64,000 nucleotides of DNA from an uncultured Caulobacterales bacterium (GTDB lineage: Bacteria > Pseudomonadota > Alphaproteobacteria > Caulobacterales > Caulobacteraceae). The notes beneath the pieces were generated by a model, which was given only the letters and a program-made list of their open reading frames with translations, did not search any database and was not told where the DNA came from. Shown piece after piece: positions 56,579 through 64,000 of this stretch. Position 1 is the first letter of the stretch. Every line of letters begins with the position of its first letter. The stretch spans positions 1 through 64,000 of the forward strand of contig CAILTK010000058.1 of NCBI GenBank assembly GCA_903837135.1, in the 5' to 3' direction. A program made the position numbers and the translations under genes.

Positions 56579-56666
56579 GCGCCGTCCCCTGCCCTTGATC
56601 TGACCGCAGCCTTCCCGTTCCGCCGCGGGGCGACGGCCCGGATGATCCGCGGACGTCCCGCCGCGC

Positions 56667-57107
56667 TTATTTGTCGGTCGGGTCGGAGCCGTCCTTCGGC
56701 GCCCCGGTGCCGGACGAGCCCATGAACACCTTCTGGCCGTTGGCCAGGGTCACGTCGCGGCCGTTGGCGCGGCACTCGGGCGTGCACAGCCGGTCCTTGG
56801 ACTGATAGCCGCGCACGATGATCTCGGTGCCGACCTTCAGCGAGTCGCGGTTGATGCCGTTGCGGAACAGGGTGTTGGGCGTGCCGCCCTCGACCATCCA
56901 GGCCTTGCCCGATGCGGCGTCGGTGACGTGCACCCAGGCGTGCGGGTTGGTCCATTCGATGCGGGTCACCTTGCCGCGCAGCAGCACGGGGGCGGTGGCG
57001 TCGAATTCCGCCGCGAAGGCGTGGTGGGCGGCGGCCTGCTGGGCCGTGGCGCCGAGCGCGACGACCGCCAGGGCGGCGGCGGCGATCGTGAGTTTGCGGG
57101 TCTTCAT
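56667..57107 (-). CDS. exported protein, DUF6152-like
   Basis: A 146-residue protein from ATG 57107 with a signal peptide (MKTRKLTIAAAALAVVALGA, cleaved after QQAAA). HHAFAAEFDATAPVLLRGKV and RIEWTNPHAWVHV form the conserved core of the DUF6152 family, a small beta-barrel-like periplasmic domain. Two Cys (LCTPEC) may form a disulfide. The function is unknown, but such genes often neighbour PQQ/PVA-dehydrogenase-like enzymes. It lies 22 bases downstream of the next exported protein gene and 88 upstream of the MFS gene. Confidence 0.75.
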   Translation of the reverse strand: MKTRKLTIAAAALAVVALGATAQQAAAHHAFAAEFDATAPVLLRGKVTRIEWTNPHAWVHVTDAASGKAWMVEGGTPNTLFRNGINRDSLKVGTEIIVRGYQSKDRLCTPECRANGRDVTLANGQKVFMGSSGTGAPKDGSDPTDK

Positions 57108-57129
57108 GGGATCGGCTCCGGTCAACGCA

Positions 57130-58014
57130 TCACTTCAGGGGTTCACGGCGCAGGTCGCCGTACATCAGTTCCGTCACGAACTCCACGCACTTGAACTGCT
57201 CGAGGCGGGCGTCCGCGCCGACGTGCTTGTAGAGCGTCATCTCCATCTTCCACGGCCGGGTGAAGGTTTCGGGATCGGAGATCTCGGCCTCGTAGCGCAG
57301 GGTTCCGGGCCCGGTGGGGGTATAGCGCTCCACCACCTTCAACTGGTCGGAGTGGAAGTTTCCGGCGCGGTCGAACCAGGTCTGGTCGTTGAGGTCGGTC
57401 ACCACCACCACCAGCGTGTCGCCCTCCCAATGGGCGACCGACTGGCCCATCCAGCTGTCGGCGGGCGCGCGGCCCGGATCGACGAACAGGATGTTGCGCG
57501 CCGCGCTGTCGTATTCGTAGGCGATCAGCATGGCCGAGTCGCTCTGGAAGATCTGGAACGGCTTGTCCATGTAGGTGGCGCGCGGCACGCCCGGCAGGTA
57601 GCACTTCACCTCCGGATCGCGGGTCAGGTAATGGGCCTTGTTGTCGTCGCGCTGCTTCAGCGCCTCGGGCTTGTAGGGCAGCAGGCCGCCCTCCACCACG
57701 CCCGGGCCGGCGGGAACCGATCCCACGGCGCCGAGGGCCAGGATGGCCTTGGCCGGGACCGGACCGACGGGGCCGGCGCGCAGTTCGAGCGCCGCGCTGG
57801 CCGCGTGCGGCTCGATGTTCCAGCCGGCGGTGTTCATCACCTGCCAGACTCCGTTCAGGTCGGGGTGTTTGCCATCCGGACCGCGCGGCGCCCTGTAGGC
57901 CGACGCCGCCTTGGACGCCGGAGCCGCCGCCGCAACGCCCGCCCCGGCGAGACCCGACCAGACTATTGCGCCCACGGCGCACGCCGCCATGAGGACCGAG
58001 GTCTTTTTGATCAT
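57130..58014 (-). CDS. exported protein of unknown function, first gene of the PQQ dehydrogenase operon
   Basis: A 294-residue protein from ATG 58014 (GGAAGG upstream) with a signal peptide (residues 1-33). KHPDLNGVWQVMNTAGWNIE is the recognisable motif; it occurs in many alphaproteobacterial exported proteins of unknown function. Further conserved-looking stretches are CYLPGVPRATYMDKPFQIFQ and SWMGQSVAHWEGDTLVVVV. The second half reads like a lipocalin- or beta-sandwich-type domain with RYTPTGPGTLRYEAEISDPE. Perhaps it binds the substrate or assists the dehydrogenase. No enzyme motif seen. Confidence 0.75.
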   Translation of the reverse strand: MIKKTSVLMAACAVGAIVWSGLAGAGVAAAAPASKAASAYRAPRGPDGKHPDLNGVWQVMNTAGWNIEPHAASAALELRAGPVGPVPAKAILALGAVGSVPAGPGVVEGGLLPYKPEALKQRDDNKAHYLTRDPEVKCYLPGVPRATYMDKPFQIFQSDSAMLIAYEYDSAARNILFVDPGRAPADSWMGQSVAHWEGDTLVVVVTDLNDQTWFDRAGNFHSDQLKVVERYTPTGPGTLRYEAEISDPETFTRPWKMEMTLYKHVGADARLEQFKCVEFVTELMYGDLRREPLK

Positions 58015-58561
58015 GTGCCTTCCCGCTCGCCCCGAGGCGTTTGTCTTCTTACGGCCGCTACCCGGCGCTTGCTGCGGCAATGTCCCCGACTGGGCGGTGA
58101 TGTCAACACCCGCGGACCAGACCGCTCCTTCAAATCTCACCAGGAAAGCCGGACGATCGACTGTTTTCATGGCGCTTTTTGCAGGGCCGCAAATACTATA
58201 TTGACGAAACAGCTGTCCGCGCTCAGGCTTTGAGCACGCTGCGGCAGGCCTTCAAGAGCCAGCGACGGAAGTATCCGTCGAAGCTAGGCCGAGCGCAAGG
58301 ATTCGCGCAGGACGGGCGGAAGCAGATGGGGGTCTCTTCGATTTCGACGCGCGCGTCGGTTTGCGCCGCGCTCGCGGCCCCGGTCGCCGCTGTCGCGGCG
58401 CCGACCTACACCCCGCCGACGACCGCCTTCAGCCAGCCCGACGGCGAGCGGCTGGCGCTGTCTGGACCTGAACCGCGTTACAAATCTCATCTGAACCGTA
58501 AACGTCGAGCGTTACGGCGTCGAACCTGCCAATCGGGGGCGGGTGGTCATCGGGGAGCACA
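58015..58561. other. 547-base divergent promoter region
   Basis: This gap separates the leftward PQQ dehydrogenase operon from the rightward membrane-protein/TonB operon, so it must hold both promoters. An A/T-rich patch lies near 58186-58206 (CAAATACTATATTGACG), the most promoter-like part. A frame running rightward across 58326-58560 looks like a signal peptide for a few residues but has no family resemblance. No operator could be matched with confidence. Confidence 0.5.
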
Positions 58562-59191
58562 ATGATTCTGGCGTTTCTGACCTGGCTCCAGGAGAGCCTC
58601 GGCAAGGGCAAGGGCGACGACGCGCAGTCGTGGAGCCAGGCGCTCATCAGCTCGCTGAACTTCTGGAGCATCCTCGAGGGCACCCACCTTCTGATGCTGA
58701 TGCTGTTCGCCGGCACCATCATGGTGGTGGACTTCCGGCTGCTTGGCATCGCCTTTCGCAAGACCCGCGTGTCGGTGATCTCGACCAAGGTCCTCCCGCT
58801 GACCGTGGCGGGCTTCCTGCTGATGATCGTCACCGGGCTGGCCCTGTTCTACGCCAAGCCGGTCTATTACTATCACAACCTGTGGTTCCGGCTGAAGCTG
58901 CTGTTCCTGCTCGCGGCGATGATTAACATCGCCGTCTTCCACTACCGGGTGCAGAAGAACCAGGACGCCTGGGATACCGCGGCCACGCCGCCGACCGGCG
59001 CCCGGGTATCGGCGATGGTGTCGCTGCTGGCCTGGACCACGGTGATCTTCTTCGGCCGGCTGATCCCCTACAACTTCGTCGAATGCGGCAAGCCCCTGCC
59101 CGGCTGGATCAACGCGGCGCAGGAATGCTCCACCTCTGAACACGGCGCCCAGTCGCTGGACGGCAAGATCACGCTGGTGAAGCCCAAATGA
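58562..59191 (+). CDS. integral membrane protein (DUF6644-like)
   Basis: A 209-residue protein with four to five membrane helices: the first around 30-55 (LEGTHLLMLMLFAGTIMVVD), then near 75-95, 110-125 and 150-170. RLIPYNFVECGKPLPGWINA near the C-terminus has conserved Cys residues. This matches the pattern of the DUF6644 family of membrane proteins, often encoded in pairs beside copper, cytochrome or catabolic genes. The conserved His at EGTH could bind heme or metal. Its stop overlaps the next start by four bases (ATGA). Confidence 0.72.
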   Translation: MILAFLTWLQESLGKGKGDDAQSWSQALISSLNFWSILEGTHLLMLMLFAGTIMVVDFRLLGIAFRKTRVSVISTKVLPLTVAGFLLMIVTGLALFYAKPVYYYHNLWFRLKLLFLLAAMINIAVFHYRVQKNQDAWDTAATPPTGARVSAMVSLLAWTTVIFFGRLIPYNFVECGKPLPGWINAAQECSTSEHGAQSLDGKITLVKPK

Positions 59192-60030
59192 AGTTCTCGA
59201 TCCTTCTGCCCGGCATCCGCGCCTGGGTTCTGCATCTCGACAAGGTCTGGCCGGCCTACATCGTCAAGCCGAACTTCGCCTACTGGGAGGTGATGCACGT
59301 CCTGGCGATCGTGATCCTGGGCGGCTGTTCGATCCTGCTCGGACTGCGGCTGATCGGCTACGGCCTGACCGAGGAAAAGCCGTCCGAGCTCTACAAGAAC
59401 CTCAAGGTGTGGCTGCACACCGGCGTGATCGGGGTCACCGTCACCGGCGTCCTGATCGGCATGGCCAACGCCGAGAAGCTCTACGACAGCCCGGCCTTCT
59501 TCGTGAAGCTGGTGTCGCTGGTCGCCGGGATCATCATCACCTACTTCGCCATGCGCCCGATCGCCCTGGCCGATGGCGAGGTCACCCCCAGGAGCGCGGT
59601 CGGCGGCGTGGCCGGCCTGGCCGTCTGGTCGGTCGGCCTGTGGGTGTTCCTCAGCGGCGGGCTTCTGACGCCAGGCTTCTTCCACGTGATGACCGCGGCG
59701 GCGCTGGTCGTGCTGTTCATCACCCGCGGCCCGCTGCGGCTGATCTACGCCGCCGGCGTGGCCGTGGCCCTCGTGGCCTATTTCCTCGCCACCCACGTCT
59801 TCATCCCGTGGGGCGATCTCAAGCACGCCGACCCGGCCAATGTGATCATCTCGGTGCTCCTCGGCCTGTGGATCGCCGGCGCCGCCGTCGTCCAGACCGT
59901 GCTGAACCGGCGCAACGTCGAGAGCGAGACGGCCGACCGCGGGGCCCTGTTCGCCAAGCTGATCGGCTATGCGGTGATCCTGGTCTGGGTCTGCGCCGCC
60001 GCCGCCGGCCGCTGGATCGCCTATGGCTGA
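59188..60030 (+). CDS. integral membrane protein of unknown function, partner of the upstream gene
   Basis: A 280-residue polytopic protein with about seven membrane helices. VMHVLAIVILGGCSILLGLR early on carries a His in the first helix like the EGTH of its neighbour, and the first half (LKVWLHTGVIGVTVTGVLIG) resembles the second helix pair of that protein, so the two are probably distant homologues that form a complex. Helices with His (VMHVL, WLHTG, FFHVM) could hold heme. The function is not recognised. 221 bases before the TonB receptor start. Confidence 0.7.
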   Translation: MKFSILLPGIRAWVLHLDKVWPAYIVKPNFAYWEVMHVLAIVILGGCSILLGLRLIGYGLTEEKPSELYKNLKVWLHTGVIGVTVTGVLIGMANAEKLYDSPAFFVKLVSLVAGIIITYFAMRPIALADGEVTPRSAVGGVAGLAVWSVGLWVFLSGGLLTPGFFHVMTAAALVVLFITRGPLRLIYAAGVAVALVAYFLATHVFIPWGDLKHADPANVIISVLLGLWIAGAAVVQTVLNRRNVESETADRGALFAKLIGYAVILVWVCAAAAGRWIAYG

Positions 60031-60251
60031 GGGCGCGGCCTGACGGCGAGGGCGGCGCTGGCGGGCGCCGCAGAGGGGATCACAAGGCGGACCAAAACCG
60101 GCACGGTGCGAGGAGACCGGCCGCTTGGTCAGGCCCTCGCGGTACGCCATTTTCTCAAATCTGTCGCCGAATCTTCAAAAGCCGGTCTCAGCGCCCGGCT
60201 ACCGAGCTTGGCCGTAACGGGGGCCAAAGGCCCCCAAACGGGGCGTCGGCG

Positions 60252-62441
60252 ATGATATCCAAGGTGTACGCGAGCGTCGGCTCGCTCGCGATCCTGTCGG
60301 CGGGCTTCGGCGCGAACGCGCAGCAAACGGTGGCCACCGCGCCGCCGAGCGACGCCGCCGAGGTGACCGTCATCGCCCACGTGCAGCCGCTGGCGCCGTC
60401 GGTGGTGAAGCTCGACACCCTGCAGCCCACCTCGGAAGTCCAGGCCGACTTCCTGCGCAACAACATCGTCCCGCTCGCGAGCGTCGACGACATCATCAAA
60501 TTCCAGCCGAGCGTCTGGTCGCAGAACCCGAACGGTCCCGGCATCGGCAAGGCCGAATCGATCAGCCTGCGCGGGTTCCAGGACTCGAGCGGCCAGTTCA
60601 ACATGACCTTCGACGGCATCCCGTTCGGGGACGCCACCGACCTTCACCACACCACCTCCTCGATCTTCATCGCCCATGACCTTGGCGCCGCCGAAGTCGA
60701 TCGCGGGCCGGGCACCGCCTCCACCATCGGCAAGGCGACCTTCGGCGGCACCATCGGCTTTCGCAGCAAGGCGCCCGACAGCGAGGGCGGCGTCGAGCTT
60801 TACGGCACCTATGGCAGCTTCGAGACCAAGGCCTTCGGCATCGAGTTGGACACGGGTCAGTTGGAGAACAGCAAGGGCTTCATCGACCTGCAGAACGAGC
60901 GGACCCATGGCTATCTGACCGGATCGAGCGAAAGCCGGACCAATTTCGCCGCCAAATATGTGATCGAGGTCAACCCCAAGACCCAGCTCACCCTCGTGGC
61001 CAGTTACAACAAGGAATTTCAATACACCACCCAGGGCGCCACGCTGGCCGAGTACGCCCAGTTCGGCGACAACTATGGACTGTGCTACAATCCGGCGCTT
61101 CAATGCTACTACGGATACCAACCCAGCAACTACTATAGTTCATTCAACTATGTGAACCTGAAGACCGAGGTCGGTCCGGTGCGCATCCAGAACACTGCTT
61201 ATGAAGTCTACTTCGAGCACGACTACGCCGAGAGCAAGGACGCCAGCGACAACAATCCCGCCGACAACGGCGTGACCCAGTACAACCCGACCACGCTGAA
61301 AAAGATCGCCACCTACGCGTCCGACATCCCAGGCAAGCGCGCCGACGCCCAGTGGACCGCCTTCGGCGACATCATCCGTTTCGCGGTCGACACGCCCTTC
61401 GGCGAACTGCGCACCGGCTTCTGGTTCGACCAGCAGGACGACGACCGCTATTCCTACAACACCGACATCACCACGGGCCTGCCGAACATCGGCAAGAAGG
61501 GGACGGCCTACAGCTACAGCTACAAGGACGTCGGCTGGACCTACCAGCCCTATATCGAGCTCGAATGGCGTCCGATCGAGAACCTGAGCGTCGTGCCGGG
61601 CTTCAAGTACACCAGCTACACACGCTTCCTCGACGCCCAGATCAACAAGAGCACCGGCGTGCCGGTCAACGAAACCCAGACCTATTCGGCCAGCCAGCCG
61701 TCGGTGGCAGCGAACTATCGCATCATGCCGACCTGGAGCGTCTATGCCCAGGCGGCGCGCGGCTTCCAGGCGCCGCCCATCAACGTCTTCCAGGTCAACC
61801 TCATTTCGCCGCTGAAGCCGGAGACCACCTGGAACTACCAGTTGGGATCGACCTTCAAGGGCAAGAACTGGAGTCTGTCCGGCGACGTCTACTACATCGA
61901 CTTCAGCAATTATCTCTCGCAGCAGACCATCGCCGGGTCGACCAACACCACCTTCGTCAACGGCGGCGGCGCGATTTACGAGGGCGCCGAATTCGAGGGC
62001 CAATACGCCGTCACGCGCGGTCTGTCGCTCTACGGAAACTACACCTACAACAGCGCCAAGTATAAAGGCACGCGCATCTGGCTCGAAGAGGTTCCGGAAT
62101 GGACGGCGTCCGCGGGCATCCTTTACGACGCGCATAGGGGCCCCTACGCCTCGCTCATCGGCAAGCTGATCGGGCCGCATTTCGGCGACGACGGCGGCGG
62201 GACCGGCGACGCGCCGGCCACCCGGGTCGGCGTCACAGGCACCGCGGACTTCGCCGCCGGCTGGCATTTCAATCCCGACTATCCCTTGCTCAAGCACGCC
62301 ACCGTCAGCCTGAAGATCAGCAACATCTTCGACGCCCGCGACGTCTCGGATTTCGCCGGCTATCAGGCGGCGACGAATACGACGACCTTCTGGCGCCTGG
62401 CGGGTCGGAGCGTGTTCCTGAACCTGGACGGCAAGTTCTGA
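60252..62441 (+). CDS. TonB-dependent outer-membrane receptor
   Basis: A 729-residue receptor from ATG 60252 with a signal peptide (residues 1-23, ANA-Q). AAEVTVIAHVQP is a possible TonB box. The plug domain shows VDDIIKFQPSVWSQNPNGPG, ESISLRGFQDSSGQFNMTFD and AAEVDRGPGTASTIGKATFG. The rest is a beta barrel with typical strands and a C-terminal aromatic (RSVFLNLDGKF). It would import a scarce ligand, perhaps the substrate of the PQQ dehydrogenase next door. Codon use resembles its neighbours, although the barrel part is lower in GC. Confidence 0.9.
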   Translation: MISKVYASVGSLAILSAGFGANAQQTVATAPPSDAAEVTVIAHVQPLAPSVVKLDTLQPTSEVQADFLRNNIVPLASVDDIIKFQPSVWSQNPNGPGIGKAESISLRGFQDSSGQFNMTFDGIPFGDATDLHHTTSSIFIAHDLGAAEVDRGPGTASTIGKATFGGTIGFRSKAPDSEGGVELYGTYGSFETKAFGIELDTGQLENSKGFIDLQNERTHGYLTGSSESRTNFAAKYVIEVNPKTQLTLVASYNKEFQYTTQGATLAEYAQFGDNYGLCYNPALQCYYGYQPSNYYSSFNYVNLKTEVGPVRIQNTAYEVYFEHDYAESKDASDNNPADNGVTQYNPTTLKKIATYASDIPGKRADAQWTAFGDIIRFAVDTPFGELRTGFWFDQQDDDRYSYNTDITTGLPNIGKKGTAYSYSYKDVGWTYQPYIELEWRPIENLSVVPGFKYTSYTRFLDAQINKSTGVPVNETQTYSASQPSVAANYRIMPTWSVYAQAARGFQAPPINVFQVNLISPLKPETTWNYQLGSTFKGKNWSLSGDVYYIDFSNYLSQQTIAGSTNTTFVNGGGAIYEGAEFEGQYAVTRGLSLYGNYTYNSAKYKGTRIWLEEVPEWTASAGILYDAHRGPYASLIGKLIGPHFGDDGGGTGDAPATRVGVTGTADFAAGWHFNPDYPLLKHATVSLKISNIFDARDVSDFAGYQAATNTTTFWRLAGRSVFLNLDGKF

Positions 62442-62521
62442 TCAAGCTCTCACCCGCTGCCCGAGGCGATCACTCGGTCGCTCCCTCGCGGTCACGCCTC
62501 GGCTCGGTCCTGTGCCTCGCC

Positions 62522-63742
62522 ATGGTTCTCCTGGCGGGTTTTCGGGCCGTCTCCCATGCGGGCGAGCCCGCGACGCTTGAGCGTGTCGTGGTGGTGATGC
62601 GCCACGGCGTTCGTCCGCCCACCAAGGGCGCCGATGCGCTCGCTTCGTTGGGCGACAGCCCCTGGCCCAGCGAAGCGCAGTGGGGCGCGGCGCCCGGCGA
62701 CCTCACGCCGCATGGCGCGGCGGCCATCCGCCTCCTCGGCGCGGACCTGCGCCGCCGCTATGCCGGCGCGGGCCTCCTGCCTGCGGCCGGGTCCCTCGCG
62801 GCCAAGGTCTTTCTTTGGGCCGACAGCGCCGACCAGCGCACCCGCGAGACGGCCCGCGCCCTCGGCCAGGGCCTCTCGCCGGAAGAACCCGTTCCCTACG
62901 CCAGCCGGCCGGCCGGGGAGCGCGATCCCTTGTTCGACGCGCTCGCCGCCGGGGTCTGCAAGCTTTCGCCTGCCGAGGCCGAGGCGGCGCTGAGCGCCCG
63001 AAGACCCTTCGACACGCCGGCGACGCGGGCCGCGCTGGACCGGTTGCAGACCATCCTGGCGCCCCAGGCCTGCGGCGGCGGGACGGGAACCTGCCTCGAG
63101 GGCGAAGAGGCGGTGAGCGCAGACGCGCGGTCGGTCAAGCTGTCGGGCCCGCTGGCCACCGCGTCGACCGTCGCCGAGGACCTGCTGCTCGAATACGAGA
63201 ACGGCCTGCCGATGGACCGGGTCGGCTGGGGCCGCATGCGGCGGGAGGATCTGGACCTCGTCCTGGCCGCGCACGCTCGCACCTCCGACCTCGCCCGACG
63301 CACCGCCTACGTGGCCGAGCGGCGCGGCTCGACCTTGGCCCGGCGGGTGATGGCTCTGCTCGCGGACCGGCCGGTCCGCGAGGACGGCTGGCCCGATCTT
63401 TCACAGCGCCGGTTGGTCGTCCTGGTCGGGCACGACACCAACCTCTCCAACCTCGCAGGCGTGCTGGGCGTCGATTGGCGTCTGCCGGGCCAGCCGGACG
63501 AGACCGCCCCGGGCGCCATGCTGGTGTTTGAACGCTGGCGCGAACCATCCGGACCGGTCGTCCGGCTCGCCGTCCTCTACCAGGACGCTGAGCAGGTGCG
63601 CGGTCTCGCAGACCGGCCCGCGCACCGCGTCGACCTTCACGCCGGCGCCTGCGGTCCTGGCGACTGCCGGCTTACCGACCTTGCCGGTCGCCTCTCCAAG
63701 ACCCTCGCCGCGGCCTGCCCCGACCCTGACCGGGCGCCTTGA
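62522..63742 (+). CDS. histidine acid phosphatase / phytase-like protein
   Basis: At least 406 residues. VVVMRHGVRPPTKGADALAS carries the RHGxRxP nucleophile motif, and VVLVGHDTNLSNLAGVLGVD carries the late HD motif, as in AppA phytase and glucose-1-phosphatase. The annotated ATG leaves only a stub of signal peptide (VLLAGFRAVSHA). In frame upstream (62438-62521) there is a positively charged stretch and more hydrophobic residues (SRLGSVLCLAMVLLAGF), so translation probably begins at a non-ATG codon that overlaps the TonB receptor stop. Periplasmic; would release phosphate from organic phosphates. Confidence 0.85.
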   Translation: MVLLAGFRAVSHAGEPATLERVVVVMRHGVRPPTKGADALASLGDSPWPSEAQWGAAPGDLTPHGAAAIRLLGADLRRRYAGAGLLPAAGSLAAKVFLWADSADQRTRETARALGQGLSPEEPVPYASRPAGERDPLFDALAAGVCKLSPAEAEAALSARRPFDTPATRAALDRLQTILAPQACGGGTGTCLEGEEAVSADARSVKLSGPLATASTVAEDLLLEYENGLPMDRVGWGRMRREDLDLVLAAHARTSDLARRTAYVAERRGSTLARRVMALLADRPVREDGWPDLSQRRLVVLVGHDTNLSNLAGVLGVDWRLPGQPDETAPGAMLVFERWREPSGPVVRLAVLYQDAEQVRGLADRPAHRVDLHAGACGPGDCRLTDLAGRLSKTLAAACPDPDRAP

Positions 63743-63807
63743 CGAGGGCGTCGCGGCGAAGATGATGTCCCGTTCCAGCTCGACGGATACCGCTCCGCCG
63801 ACCGTCG

Positions 63808-64000
63808 CTACTTCCCCGCCGTGGTCGCGTTGAACTTGCTCTGCGCGGCCTTCACGTCGGCCGGCCAGTCGGGCAGCGGCGGATACTTGGCCTTGTCGCG
63901 GGCGGCGATGTAGGCCGGCATCACGTACTTGGCGTGGCAGGCGACGCAGACCTGATAAAGGGCCGCGCCGGTGTCGAACATGCGCTTGGAGTCCTTGGCC
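63808..64000 (-). CDS. cytochrome c family protein, C-terminal part
   Basis: The last 63 or so codons of a leftward gene enter from the right edge and end at a TAG at 63808-63810. LYQVCVACHAKYVMPAYIAA holds a CXXCH heme-c site, followed by KYPPLPDWPADVKAAQSKFN and a short tail. The CXXCH lies close to the C-terminus, so this may be a c-prime-like cytochrome or the last heme site of a multi-heme protein. It could accept electrons from the PQQ/heme dehydrogenase. The start and most of the protein lie beyond the window. Confidence 0.8.
   Translation of the reverse strand, partial: AKDSKRMFDTGAALYQVCVACHAKYVMPAYIAARDKAKYPPLPDWPADVKAAQSKFNATTAGK

Noticed and set aside
58179-58565. Short rightward frame with a signal-peptide-like stretch in the divergent promoter region
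   Set aside because: No ribosome binding site, no family resemblance and an overlap with the next gene start; kept as promoter DNA.
59409-60251. In-frame extension of the TonB receptor upstream through the membrane protein gene
   Set aside because: The extension reads in another frame of a good membrane protein gene and is Arg-rich. The signal peptide begins at ATG 60252.

Overview
The window is high-GC DNA with densely packed genes and reads as a chromosomal segment of an alphaproteobacterium of the Caulobacterales, probably Caulobacteraceae and possibly near Phenylobacterium or Caulobacter. The strongest evidence is the flagellar operon fliF-fliG-fliH(flbE)-fliN-flbD-flhA, with the sigma-54 regulator FlbD, in the order known from Caulobacter. 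A near-match to a CtrA box lies upstream of fliF. Housekeeping runs such as fur-rimI-tsaB and nfuA fit this placement. I saw no rRNA, tRNA, CRISPR array, transposase or phage gene. Genus-level assignment is inference.

Layout. 1-5.4 kb: a scrambled left edge, a FUSC-type transporter, an orphan secretin N-domain protein, an MFS transporter and a class V aminotransferase. 5.6-13.2 kb: mostly housekeeping (tyrosine phosphatase, methyltransferase, fur, rimI, tsaB, rutE-like nitroreductase, nfuA, a PagL-like lipid A deacylase, purA, mgtC-like). 13.2-21.4 kb: the flagellar operon on the minus strand, with a class A beta-lactamase gene inserted between flbD and flhA and overlapping both. 21.6-24.6 kb: a DmdC-like acyl-CoA dehydrogenase and an amidohydrolase. 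24.6-32 kb: an accessory-looking stretch with an IPTL-CTERM-like cysteine-rich protein, a LuxR-type regulator coupled to a hybrid histidine kinase, a small Gly/Trp-rich exported protein and a second hybrid kinase. 32-38.1 kb: a serine hydrolase, an acyl-CoA operon (CoA transferase, acyl-CoA dehydrogenase, crotonase) and a DHA2 efflux pump. 38.2-43.6 kb: a carbohydrate and envelope group (a glycosyltransferase fused to an alpha-helical domain, a GH130 phosphorylase-like protein, a small membrane protein and a BON protein). 43.6-48.8 kb: an amine oxidase and a PaoABC-type periplasmic molybdenum aldehyde oxidoreductase. 48.8-53.3 kb: a penicillin/AHL acylase-family enzyme, a ParB-like protein and a tandem double-TetR regulator.

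53.3-64 kb looks like one functional locus built on a 547-base divergent promoter region. Leftward lie two exported proteins of unknown function, a spinster-type MFS transporter and a PQQ/heme-c dehydrogenase resembling polyvinyl-alcohol dehydrogenase. Rightward lie two membrane proteins, a TonB-dependent receptor and a histidine acid phosphatase, followed by the end of a cytochrome c gene on the opposite strand. Together these could take up a substrate across the outer membrane, oxidise it in the periplasm and pass electrons to cytochrome c. The substrate cannot be read from the sequence.

Two copies of a 115-base dispersed repeat (about 79 percent identical by my hand alignment) lie 27 kb apart in intergenic positions. 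Start codons were moved inward where a ribosome binding site, signal peptide or overlap supported it. All family assignments are by reading the protein, with no database search.
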